Shown here: in pieces, positions 8,888-16,865 of the stretch
Numbering within the stretch: the stretch's first letter is position 1
Layout of the letters: each line of letters opens with the position of its first letter
Assembly: GCA_027490225.1 (NCBI GenBank)
Contig: JAIXYK010000014.1
Location: 1 to 39,474 of the forward strand
DNA length: 39,474 bases
From: Bacteroidota bacterium
Lineage (GTDB): Bacteria > Bacteroidota > Bacteroidia > M30B66
Direction of reading: 5' to 3'
Program-made: the position numbers and the translations under genes
The notes under the pieces: model-generated
What the model was told of the DNA's origin: nothing
Database searches by the model: none
Seen by the model: only the letters and a program-made list of their open reading frames with translations

Positions 8888-10110
8888 AATTAAAAAGCAC
8901 CATTTTATTTACAATCCTGATTAGCAGTAGCACATTTGCTCAAGATTGGTTCTCGGCTCAAAAAGTAACTCAGCATATTTCAATTCTAGCTGCCGATAGT
9001 TTAGGTGGAAGAGCTACAGGTTCAAAGTTTGAAGAAAAAGCTGCGAACTATATTATCAAACAATTGAAATCTAATGGAATTCAGCCCAAAGGCGAAAATG
9101 GAACATGGTTGCAACAATTTGACTTTTCGGCAGGTTTGCATGGTACAGGTGGGCGCACAGGAAAAGCTAACAATGTTATTGGGTTTCTGGATAACAAAGC
9201 AAAATATACAATTGTAATTGGTGCACATTACGACCATTTAGGTGATGGTGCTGACGGGCATTCTTTAGATGGACATCCCGAAGGAAAAATTCATAATGGA
9301 GCAGATGACAATGCAAGTGGCGTAGCAGGAGTGATTGAATTGGCGAGGTATTTTTCTCAAAACAATGAAAAAGAAGCGTTTAATTTTTTATTTATTTGTT
9401 TCTCTGGCGAAGAACTAGGGCTTTTAGGTTCTGTTTATTTCTGCGAGCACCCAACCATTGATATTTCCAATATAAACTGCATGATTAACATGGATATGAT
9501 TGGAAGATTGCCAAAAGAAAATGCAAGTTTAGCCGTTTCGGGAACTGGCACAGCTGCACCTTTCGAAAAATTGGTAAAAAGTTTTGAAAATGGGGCTTTA
9601 AAAATTACTACAGATTCTGCTGGAGTCGGTCCATCTGACCACACCTCATTTTATAACAAAGGAATTCCGGTATTGCATTTCTTTTCAGGCACACATGCCG
9701 ATTACCATAAACCAAGTGACGATATTGAAAAAATAAATGCACAAGGTGAAGAAGTTATTTTATTGATAATTGCGGGATTGATTGAGCAATTGCCAAAAGA
9801 TGAAAAGCTGGCATTTCTAAAAACACGCAATCCTTCAATGGGAACTTCTGCTAAGTTTAAAGTCACCCTTGGAATTATGCCTTCCTACGCCAACACAGAT
9901 AATGGATTGAAGGTTGAAGCCGTTTTAGATGGAAAAGCAGCCATGAAAGCAGGAATGAAAGACGGAGACATCATCACACAAATTGGAGATTATCCTGTTA
10001 AAGAAATTCAAACTTATATGGAAGCTTTGGGGAAATTCAATAAAGGGGATAAAACCAAAGTGAAGCTGATTAGAGATAAAGAAGTGATGGTTCTGGAGGT
10101 TGAGTTTTAA
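8884..10110 (+). CDS. M28 family zinc metallopeptidase with C-terminal PDZ domain
   Basis: A 408-residue exported protein: signal peptide (cleavage near TFA|Q, residue 19), M28 aminopeptidase domain (about 25-300) and a PDZ domain (about 320-405, including AAMKAGMKDGDIITQIGDYP). The metal and catalytic residues are present: H115 (GAHYDHLG), the aspartates at 141-142 (GADDNASG), E176/E177 (SGEELGLLG), D204 (NMDMIGR) and H275 (HADYHKPSDD). This is the bacterial co-catalytic two-zinc aminopeptidase layout. It probably trims peptides in the periplasm or at the cell surface; the PDZ domain may recognise C termini. It is coupled to the upstream propeller lipoprotein by a 4-nt overlap. Confidence 0.93.
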   Translation: MKLKSTILFTILISSSTFAQDWFSAQKVTQHISILAADSLGGRATGSKFEEKAANYIIKQLKSNGIQPKGENGTWLQQFDFSAGLHGTGGRTGKANNVIGFLDNKAKYTIVIGAHYDHLGDGADGHSLDGHPEGKIHNGADDNASGVAGVIELARYFSQNNEKEAFNFLFICFSGEELGLLGSVYFCEHPTIDISNINCMINMDMIGRLPKENASLAVSGTGTAAPFEKLVKSFENGALKITTDSAGVGPSDHTSFYNKGIPVLHFFSGTHADYHKPSDDIEKINAQGEEVILLIIAGLIEQLPKDEKLAFLKTRNPSMGTSAKFKVTLGIMPSYANTDNGLKVEAVLDGKAAMKAGMKDGDIITQIGDYPVKEIQTYMEALGKFNKGDKTKVKLIRDKEVMVLEVEF

Positions 10111-10151
10111 ATTAGTAAGCATAAGAGATTTTTGCTGGTAATATCTGATAG

Positions 10152-10345
10152 CTTCGCTGAGCTCAATGTTTATTTCACGGAGCTCACGGAGGTTGTTGCA
10201 CGGAGGTCGCAGAGGTTTTGCTGTTAATTGCTGTTGACTTCGCTGCGCTCAATGTTTATTTCACAGAGCTCACGGAGATTGTTGCACGGAGGTCGCAGAG
10301 TTTTGCTGTTAATTGCTATTGACTTCGCAGCGCTCAATTTTATAA
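10152..10345 (+). repeat. tandem 85-86 bp repeat, two full units plus a partial third
   Basis: Unit 1 spans 10152-10237 and unit 2 10238-10322; they differ by a few substitutions and one base. A third unit starts at 10323 and decays after about 20 bases. Each begins CTTCGCTG(A/C)GCTCAA and contains the phrase GCACGGAGGTCGCAGAG. The sequence belongs to the type of ACGGAG/CACAGAG intergenic repeat often seen in Bacteroidetes. An inverted relative lies at 10498-10541. Together with the terminator further right, this accounts for most of the 808-base gap between 10110 and 10919; no gene is seen there. Confidence 0.85.
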
Positions 10346-10497
10346 AAACAGAGTTCTCTGCGGTTACTGAGCTTGTAGAAGTGAGTTTATGGCACTGAGT
10401 GCACAGAAAAACTCTTTTTTATGCTTTTGCAATTATGTTTTCTTTACTTAAAAATTTAACATGGAGTTTTAGGAAGTTGTTTTACGGAGGGCATTGA

Positions 10498-10541
10498 AAA
10501 AACTCAGTGTACTTCGTGCATCAACCTCTGTGTTCTCTGTG
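10498..10541 (-). repeat. inverted copy of the core of the 86-bp repeat
   Basis: Read on the minus strand this stretch (CACAGAGAACACAGAGG, then TTGATGCACGAAGTACACTGAG) aligns along its length with 10176-10219 and 10262-10304 (CACGGAGCTCACGGAGG, then TTGTTGCACGGAGGTCGCAGAG). The island therefore has an inverted-repeat layout with about 200-280 bases between arms. A short open frame across it has the low-complexity translation typical of such repeats and is not a gene. Confidence 0.7.
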
Positions 10542-10624
10542 CCAAAAAAACTTAGCATAAAGAGAACTAAAAAATCTACTTCTTTGAAAAACAACCTTTG
10601 TGTCCTCTCCGCACGAAAAGGCAT

Positions 10625-10658
10625 AAAAAAACCAATCCCCACCATAGGCGAGGATTGG
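10625..10658 (-). terminator. intrinsic terminator of the beta-oxidation operon
   Basis: Reading leftward, a 7-bp stem CCAATCC/GGATTGG (10632-10638 with 10652-10658) with a 13-nt loop is followed directly by seven T residues. It is the only strong intrinsic terminator pointing this way near the operon and lies about 260 bases past the acyl-CoA dehydrogenase stop. The AT-rich stretch 10659-10918 between them would be 3' untranslated sequence; nothing else was recognised in it. Confidence 0.75.
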
Positions 10659-10918
10659 AGAAACAATAAAATTAACCTAACCTTAACTTTCTATTGTTTT
10701 TTTCACCATAAGGTGAAGGAAACAAGTTCCTAATGCAACATTACTAACAATTAAAACTTAAACAAATGTAAATAAAACAATTTACTTACATCGCAGTTTT
10801 TTATATTAACATGTACCTGTTGAAAATTAACTAGTTATGTAAAAAATGTAACTTAATTAACCGTTTATCTACTTACAAAAAAGGAGAATTAAACCTTATT
10901 TTTAGGTATTAATACCCA

Positions 10919-12709
10919 TTAGAACGCATAGCTATTTTTTTCAATCAGTTTTAAAGCAATACGCTGGCGTGCATTTTTTGAATTCAGAGGTAACACTTTA
11001 GTAAATCTTCTCATTCCCATGAGCATCATTTTTTGTTCATCACCTTCAGTAAATGCATTAATAGCATTTTTACCAGACACAAGTATTCTATCTGCAGCAT
11101 CATTGATATAAACCTGCATCATATCATATTGTAAAGCCGTTTCAGCTTCTCCTTTAAGGTTTCTTAATTTCTCAACGCGCAACTGAACAGATTCACAGAT
11201 ATATAACTCAATCAACATATCTGCAATGTCCATGAGTATTTCTTGTTCCTTGGAAAGTGTAAGCATTAGTTTCTGAACTGCAGCTCCAGCAACCATTAAA
11301 ACTGCTTTTTTAAATCCAGCAATGGCTCTTTTCTCTGCTGCAAAAGGACTTTCATCTAATTCGCCAAATTCAGGAATTGCCATTAATTCAGAAGCAACAT
11401 CCATAGCTGGTCCCATCAAATCTAATTCACCTTTCATGGCGCGTTTCAACATCATGTCAATGGTTAACATTCTGTTAATCTCATTGGTACCTTCAAATAT
11501 TCTGTTAATACGCGCATCACGGTAAGCTCTGTCCATTGGTGCCTCGGCTGAATAACCCATTCCTCCGAAAATCTGTACACCTTCATCTACTACATAATCT
11601 AATACTTCCGAACCATGTACCTTCATAATGGCACATTCAACCGCAAATTGCTCCACACTTTTCAATTTAGCTTTGGCTGTGTCCATGCCATTAGCCACTA
11701 AATCGGCATAAGCATCGTCTATATTCTGACCAATTCTGTACAAAGCCGATTCACATGCAAAAGTGCGAATGGATTGCTCAGCGAGTTTATAACGAATCGC
11801 GCCATATTTAGAAATCGGTCTGCCAAACTGCTCGCGCTCATTTGCATAATTTACAGAGGTAGTTATTGATTGTTTACAACCACCCACCGCAGCAGCGGCT
11901 AATTTTATTCTTCCGATATTCAAGATATTTACAGCTATCTTGAATCCGCTCTGTCTTTCGGAAAGTAAATTTTCAACTGGAACCTGACAATCATTAAAGA
12001 AAACCTGTACAGTTGAAGAACCTTTAATTCCCATTTTCTTCTCTTCTTCATTGAATGAAATACCTGGAAAGTCTCTTTCTACAATGAATGCACTTAGATT
12101 TTCGTCATCATCAATCTTAGCAAAAACTGTAAAAACATGGGCAAATCCACCATTGGTAATCCACATTTTTTGACCTGTAATGGAATAAAATTTACCATCA
12201 GCACTTAAAACTGCTTTTGTTTTTCCACTGTTAGCGTCTGAACCAGAACCAGGTTCAGTTAAACAATAAGATGCTTTCCATTCTCCTGTTGTTAATTTGG
12301 GAATGTATTTTTGTTTTTGAGCTTCGTTACCATAATACAATATTGGTAAAGTACCAATACCAGTATGCGCCGAAAGGGCAACCGCAAAGGAAAATCCAGC
12401 ACCAGCTACCTCAGCAACAAGCATAGATGTATTAAAATCTTTACCAAATCCGCCAAATTCTTCAGGAACAGAAACACCCATCAAGCCTAATTCTCCAGCT
12501 TTTGTCATGATATCATTCATTAAACCTGGCTCCATTTTATCAATTCTATCGAGGTTTGGATAGACTTCCGCCAGTAAAAAATCTCTGCAAGATTGAGCAA
12601 TCATTAATTGCTCTTCTGTCCATTCTTCAGGAATAAAAATATCATTTGCTTCGGTGGTTTTGATTAAAAATTCACCTCCTTTAATTGCGATTTTATTGCT
12701 AGTTTCCAT
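10919..12709 (-). CDS. acyl-CoA dehydrogenase
   Basis: A 596-residue FAD enzyme, longer than the usual ~380-residue members because of a C-terminal extension of about 170 residues, as in the FadE-like proteins common in Bacteroidetes. Visible blocks are SYCLTEPGSGSDANSGKTKA and the FAD-binding KMWITNGGFA, the middle beta domain, NYANEREQFGRPISK, and INRIFEGTNEINRML with the catalytic-base glutamate of the FEGTNEI motif. It performs the first oxidation of beta-oxidation, acyl-CoA to trans-2-enoyl-CoA, passing electrons to ETF. The Met at 12709 is preferred: the longer frame would overlap the thiolase end, and METSNKIAIKGGEFLI matches the normal N terminus. It is the last gene of the operon, 25 nt after the thiolase. 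Confidence 0.94.
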   Translation of the reverse strand: METSNKIAIKGGEFLIKTTEANDIFIPEEWTEEQLMIAQSCRDFLLAEVYPNLDRIDKMEPGLMNDIMTKAGELGLMGVSVPEEFGGFGKDFNTSMLVAEVAGAGFSFAVALSAHTGIGTLPILYYGNEAQKQKYIPKLTTGEWKASYCLTEPGSGSDANSGKTKAVLSADGKFYSITGQKMWITNGGFAHVFTVFAKIDDDENLSAFIVERDFPGISFNEEEKKMGIKGSSTVQVFFNDCQVPVENLLSERQSGFKIAVNILNIGRIKLAAAAVGGCKQSITTSVNYANEREQFGRPISKYGAIRYKLAEQSIRTFACESALYRIGQNIDDAYADLVANGMDTAKAKLKSVEQFAVECAIMKVHGSEVLDYVVDEGVQIFGGMGYSAEAPMDRAYRDARINRIFEGTNEINRMLTIDMMLKRAMKGELDLMGPAMDVASELMAIPEFGELDESPFAAEKRAIAGFKKAVLMVAGAAVQKLMLTLSKEQEILMDIADMLIELYICESVQLRVEKLRNLKGEAETALQYDMMQVYINDAADRILVSGKNAINAFTEGDEQKMMLMGMRRFTKVLPLNSKNARQRIALKLIEKNSYAF

Positions 12710-12734
12710 GATTATATTGAGTTTAATGCTGTTT

Positions 12735-13913
12735 TTAAAATATTTCGAAAATTCCTGCTGCGCCTTGTCCCGTTCCAACACACATGGTAACCATGCCGTA
12801 TTTTTGGTTTCGGGTTTTCATTTCATTCATCAGTTGCACAGTTAATTTTGCACCTGTGCAACCTAATGGATGTCCTAATGCGATAGCTCCACCATTTACA
12901 TTTACAATTTCAGGATTGATGTCTAATGTTCTTAAAATGGCCAATGACTGAGAAGCAAATGCCTCATTTAATTCTATTTGTTGAATGTCGCTTAATTTCA
13001 TTCCTGCGCGTTCTAGTGCTTTGGGAATGGCGTAAATAGGTCCAACACCCATAATTCTTGGTGGCAATCCAGCTACACCATAACTAACCATTCTTGCAAT
13101 GGGTTTTAGGCCTAATTCATTCACCATTTTTTCTGACATTACCAGCACAAATGCTGCTCCATCAGATGTTTGAGAAGAATTGCCTGCAGTAATAACACCG
13201 TCGGCAGCAAAAACAGGTTTCAACTTTGCGAGTTTATCCACTGTAGTATCTGCTCTAGGACCTTCATCTTTTTTTACAAAGTTTACCCGGGTTTTGCGCT
13301 TTTCCTTTTCATCTAAATAAACTTCTTCCACATTAATTGGGACAATTCCAGAAGCAAACTTACCATCGGAAATTGCTGCTGCTGCTTTCATATGTGAATG
13401 GAAGGAGAATTCATCCTGGTCAGCGCGGCTCACATTGTATTCTTTGGCCACAGCTTCTGCTGTTAAACCCATTCCCCAGTAATAATCGGGATTGTTTTTT
13501 GCTACTTCGTAATTGGGAACTACTCGCCAGCCTCCAAAAGGAATGGGCGACATGCATTCAACACCACCTGCAATGATGCAATCTGCCATTCCTGCTTGAA
13601 TTTTAGCAGTTGCTATGGATATTGTTTCCAAACCAGATGCGCAGTAACGATTCACGGTCATTCCAGGAACCTTATCGGTTTTTAATCCCATCAATGATAT
13701 CATTCTGGCAATGTTTAATCCTTGCTCTGCCTCAGGTGTAGCGTTCCCAACTATCACGTCATCTACCCTGTCTTTATCCAAACCGGGCACAGATTTCATT
13801 AAATGTTGAATAACTGCAGCTCCCAAATCGTCGGGGCGCATAAAACGAAAAACGCCTCTTGGAGCTTTTCCTACGGGTGATCTAAATCCTGCTACTATAT
13901 ATGCTGTTGTCAT
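12735..13913 (-). CDS. fadA: acetyl-CoA C-acyltransferase (3-ketoacyl-CoA thiolase)
   Basis: A 392-residue thiolase with all three catalytic positions: nucleophile C91 (NRYCASGLETI), H348 (ALGHPLGCTGA) and C378 (MCVGTGQGAA). The length and the GLNIARM and NEAFASQSLAILR blocks fit FadA/AcaA-type degradative thiolases. It cleaves 3-ketoacyl-CoA with CoA to acetyl-CoA and a shortened acyl-CoA in the cytoplasm. It sits between the FadN-type gene (24 nt upstream) and the acyl-CoA dehydrogenase (25 nt downstream), which supports a beta-oxidation rather than biosynthetic role. Confidence 0.95.
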   Translation of the reverse strand: MTTAYIVAGFRSPVGKAPRGVFRFMRPDDLGAAVIQHLMKSVPGLDKDRVDDVIVGNATPEAEQGLNIARMISLMGLKTDKVPGMTVNRYCASGLETISIATAKIQAGMADCIIAGGVECMSPIPFGGWRVVPNYEVAKNNPDYYWGMGLTAEAVAKEYNVSRADQDEFSFHSHMKAAAAISDGKFASGIVPINVEEVYLDEKEKRKTRVNFVKKDEGPRADTTVDKLAKLKPVFAADGVITAGNSSQTSDGAAFVLVMSEKMVNELGLKPIARMVSYGVAGLPPRIMGVGPIYAIPKALERAGMKLSDIQQIELNEAFASQSLAILRTLDINPEIVNVNGGAIALGHPLGCTGAKLTVQLMNEMKTRNQKYGMVTMCVGTGQGAAGIFEIF

Positions 13914-13937
13914 CGTATAAGTGAATAAGGTTAATAA

Positions 13938-16346
13938 TCAGTTTCTGAGAACTTTACCAGACGTTAAGATACTTTGAATGCGTTCCAAGGTTTTCTTTTC
14001 ACCGCAAAGGCTTAAAAATGCTTCTCTTTCTAAATCGAGTAAATATTGCTCGGAAACTTCTGTTGGAGCTGATAAATCTCCTCCGCAAAGCACGTATCCT
14101 AATTTTTCTGAAATCTTTTTGTCGTGTTCAGAAATGTAGTGTCCACTGAACATGGTATTTGCACCTGCGTAAACCATTCCCAAACCAGATCTACCTAGCA
14201 CTTTCACATCTTTGCGCATTACAGGTTTTGTATAACCTGCATCTGCAATTTCGAGCACGGCACGTTTTGCTTCTGCTATCAATCTGTTCTGATTTAAAAC
14301 TACCACATCGTGACCTTTTCTAAGGATGCCAAGGTCGAAAGCTTCGGCAGCTGAAGTGCTCACCTTTGCCTGACCTATTGTTAAGAATTTTTCTCTTAAG
14401 GAAGGAAGTAAAATTTCTCCATCTTTAAAATTATCGGACAGGCGCAATGCAAATTCTTTAGAACCGCCGCCAGCTGGAATTAATCCAACACCAAATTCAA
14501 CCAAACCAATATAAGTTTCAGCAGCGGCAACGACTTTATCGGCGTGTAAATTCATTTCGCAACCACCACCTAAAGTTAATCCATGTGGAGCTGTTACCAC
14601 TGGAATTCCTGAGTAACGTATGCGCATTACCGTATTTTGAAAAGCACGAATAGAAAAATCAATTTCTTCCCATTCTTGCTCAACAGCCATCATGAAAACC
14701 ATTGCCAGATTTGCTCCGGCAGAGAAATTGGGTCCATCATTTCCTATTACCAAACCACGAAAATCCTTCTCACCTATTTCAATTGCTTTTTGAATGCCTT
14801 GTAAGACCTCTGTGCCGATGGAATTCATTTTAGTATGAAATTCCAAGTTCAAAACACCATCACCTAAATCGAAAACCGTAGCACCTGCATTTTTCCATAC
14901 AGTTTTAGAACTTCTGATATTATCTAGAATGATAAAATCTTCATAACCAGGAATTGATTTATAAGTTTTGGATGCGATATCGTAACACAATTTCTTTCCA
15001 TTTTCAATTTTATAGAAACTTTGATTTCCAGCAGCTTGCATTTCTTTTAACCAAACTGGTAATGACGCATTTTCCGTTTCCATGGCAGAAATTGCTTCAT
15101 TAAAACCTATAAAATCCCAGCTTTCAAAAGGACCAGCTTCCCAACCAAAACCAGCTTTCATGGCTTCGTCTATTTGATAAATATTATCAGAAATTTCAGG
15201 GATTCTGTTTGCTACATAAGCGAAAAGTCCATAAAACATTTCCCTGTAAAATTCTCCTGCTTTGTCTTTTCCTTTGATTAGAACTTTATACCGTTCGCTT
15301 AGTTTTTCAATGGGTTTAGCAGCTTCTAAGGTCGCGAATTTTGCTTTTTGTTGCGTTCTGTATTCCAGTGTATTTAAATCGAGGGCTAAAATTTCACTTT
15401 TCCCATTTTCGAGTTTTACTTTTTTGTAAAAGCCTTGACCTGTCTTATCTCCCAGCCATTTATTTTCATTGATTTTACTTACATAATCTGGCAAATCGAA
15501 TAATTCTTTTCTTTCATCGTTCAAACAATTGGCTTTCAATCCTTTTGCAACATTTACCAGGGTATCTAAACCAACCACATCTGTAGTTCTGAAAGTGGCA
15601 GATTTTGGTCGACCAAGTGCTGGGCCTGTCAACTTATCAACTTCTTCAACAGTAAAGTTCATTTTCTTTACGGCGTGAAACAATGCAAGAATGCTGAACA
15701 CACCGATCCTATTGGCAATAAATGCAGGCGTATCTTTACACAAAACAGTTGTTTTACCTAAGTACAAATCCCCGTAATGCATTAAGAAATCAATTACTTC
15801 CGAATTGGTTTTTGGTGTTGGGATTATTTCTAATAAGCGCAAATATCTTGGCGGATTAAAAAAGTGTGTTCCACAGAAATGCGCTGCAAAATCTTCACTT
15901 CGGCCTTCAGTCATTAAATGAATTGGAATTCCACTGGTATTAGATGTGATAAGCGTTCCGGGCTTTCTAAACTTTTCTACTTGCTCGAAAATTTGTTGCT
16001 TAATGTCGACCCTTTCTACCACAACTTCAATTATCCAATCTACAGCTGCAATTTTAGGCATATCATCAGTAAAATTGCCTGTTTTAATCAATTTTGCAAC
16101 ATTTACATGGTATACTGGTGAAGGTGAAGATTTCAACGCAAATGCTAATGCATCATTTACAATTCTATTCTTTACTTCAGGAGAATCGAGCAATAACTTT
16201 TTTGCAGTTTCGGCTTCATTTAGCTGGTTTGGAGCAATATCGAGTAAAAGCACTTCCACACCAATATTAGCGAAATGGCAGGCAATACGGGAACCCATCA
16301 CACCTGAGCCGAGCACAGCAACTTTACGAATGGTTCGCTTTATCAT
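13938..16346 (-). CDS. fadN: 3-hydroxyacyl-CoA dehydrogenase / enoyl-CoA hydratase fusion (FadN type)
   Basis: An 802-residue bifunctional enzyme. The dehydrogenase comes first: NAD-binding GSGVMG at residues 13-18, then GTHFFNPPRYLRLLEIIPTP and a second dehydrogenase C-terminal region. The crotonase domain is C-terminal, with GPNFSAGANLAM (oxyanion loop), GGGCEM and GLVEFGVGLIPAGGG carrying the two expected glutamates. This order is that of Bacillus FadN, opposite to E. coli FadB/FadJ. It hydrates enoyl-CoA and oxidises the 3-hydroxyacyl-CoA. The Met at 16346 is chosen because MIKRTIRKVAVLGSGVMG gives the standard N terminus and it starts 4 nt after the MarR stop; the frame is open for a further 54 nt upstream into the MarR gene. 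Confidence 0.95.
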   Translation of the reverse strand: MIKRTIRKVAVLGSGVMGSRIACHFANIGVEVLLLDIAPNQLNEAETAKKLLLDSPEVKNRIVNDALAFALKSSPSPVYHVNVAKLIKTGNFTDDMPKIAAVDWIIEVVVERVDIKQQIFEQVEKFRKPGTLITSNTSGIPIHLMTEGRSEDFAAHFCGTHFFNPPRYLRLLEIIPTPKTNSEVIDFLMHYGDLYLGKTTVLCKDTPAFIANRIGVFSILALFHAVKKMNFTVEEVDKLTGPALGRPKSATFRTTDVVGLDTLVNVAKGLKANCLNDERKELFDLPDYVSKINENKWLGDKTGQGFYKKVKLENGKSEILALDLNTLEYRTQQKAKFATLEAAKPIEKLSERYKVLIKGKDKAGEFYREMFYGLFAYVANRIPEISDNIYQIDEAMKAGFGWEAGPFESWDFIGFNEAISAMETENASLPVWLKEMQAAGNQSFYKIENGKKLCYDIASKTYKSIPGYEDFIILDNIRSSKTVWKNAGATVFDLGDGVLNLEFHTKMNSIGTEVLQGIQKAIEIGEKDFRGLVIGNDGPNFSAGANLAMVFMMAVEQEWEEIDFSIRAFQNTVMRIRYSGIPVVTAPHGLTLGGGCEMNLHADKVVAAAETYIGLVEFGVGLIPAGGGSKEFALRLSDNFKDGEILLPSLREKFLTIGQAKVSTSAAEAFDLGILRKGHDVVVLNQNRLIAEAKRAVLEIADAGYTKPVMRKDVKVLGRSGLGMVYAGANTMFSGHYISEHDKKISEKLGYVLCGGDLSAPTEVSEQYLLDLEREAFLSLCGEKKTLERIQSILTSGKVLRN

Positions 16347-16350
16347 ATAA

Positions 16351-16782
16351 TTAGGGTTTATTAACATCTGTTGTTTGTTGAATGATGGCCGCAACTTCAA
16401 AGAAAATGGCCAATTTCTCAGAACTTACTTTATCGAATACAAGGTTGTTAAATTTCTTCACACTTTGACGAGCAATCTCTCTTTTTTCTTTGCCTTTTTC
16501 GGTTAAAAAAATCCGAACAGAGCGTTTATCAGCAGTGTCGGCTTCTCTGTAAATCAATTTTGTTTCTTCTAATGATTTTAACATTCGGGTAAGACTTCTT
16601 GCTTCCAGGCCAATGAGCGGAGCTATTTTGGTAGCTGGCGTTCCTTCTTTTGCATCTATGTTGAGCAATACGTAACCGATTGATGTAGTAATACCTTCTG
16701 TTGCAGCAATGTTGTTATACATTCTATTGATGGCATGCCATGCAGTTTTAATGGTATAACAAATTGTTTCTGCTCTTTTCAT
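16351..16782 (-). CDS. MarR family transcriptional regulator of the beta-oxidation operon
   Basis: A 143-residue winged-helix protein. The DNA-recognition part is visible in IGLEARSLTRMLKSLEE, and the wing in ADKRSVRIFLTEKGKEKRE, matching MarR. It is the first gene of the operon, 4 nt before the FadN-type gene, an arrangement common in Bacteroidetes, so it probably controls fatty-acid degradation in response to an acyl-CoA or similar ligand. That is inferred from context. The Met at 16782 (MKRAETICY) is chosen over a start 33 nt upstream because it leaves the operator-like palindrome outside the coding region. Confidence 0.88.
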   Translation of the reverse strand: MKRAETICYTIKTAWHAINRMYNNIAATEGITTSIGYVLLNIDAKEGTPATKIAPLIGLEARSLTRMLKSLEETKLIYREADTADKRSVRIFLTEKGKEKREIARQSVKKFNNLVFDKVSSEKLAIFFEVAAIIQQTTDVNKP

Positions 16783-16808
16783 CGGGGTAAATCTATAAAA
16801 ATATTTGT

Positions 16809-16820
16809 TATGCATGCATA
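16809..16820. promoter_or_regulatory. candidate MarR operator palindrome
   Basis: TATGCATGCATA is a perfect 12-bp palindrome in the 83-bp divergent region between the MarR gene and recF. It lies about 10 bases upstream of a TAGATTTA element (near-match to the -7 box, minus strand) and so near the -33 region of the MarR promoter. Autoregulated MarR repressors usually bind such inverted repeats. Function is inferred from position only. Confidence 0.35.
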
Positions 16821-16854
16821 CTAATTAACTTATTTTAACAGAAAATAAATCAGC

Positions 16855-16862
16855 TATCTTTG
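16855..16862 (+). promoter_or_regulatory. TAnnTTTG -7 box abutting the recF start
   Basis: TATCTTTG ends 3 nt before the ATG at 16866, predicting a leaderless or nearly leaderless recF transcript. No -33 TTG was found. Confidence 0.4.
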
Positions 16863-16865
16863 CGC

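Noticed and set aside
10152-10345. CRISPR array
   Set aside because: The repeats are tandem 86-bp units without regular short repeats and unique spacers, and no cas gene is near.
10494-10733. 79-codon frame beginning MKKLSVLRASTSVFSVPKK
   Set aside because: It is a translation of the CACAGAG-type intergenic repeat; such frames are commonly mis-called genes.
15946-16350. 134-codon plus-strand open frame
   Set aside because: It lies entirely antisense to the FadN-type gene, whose NAD-binding motif is encoded here; composition is that of an antisense shadow (Ser/Thr/Phe-rich) with no domain.
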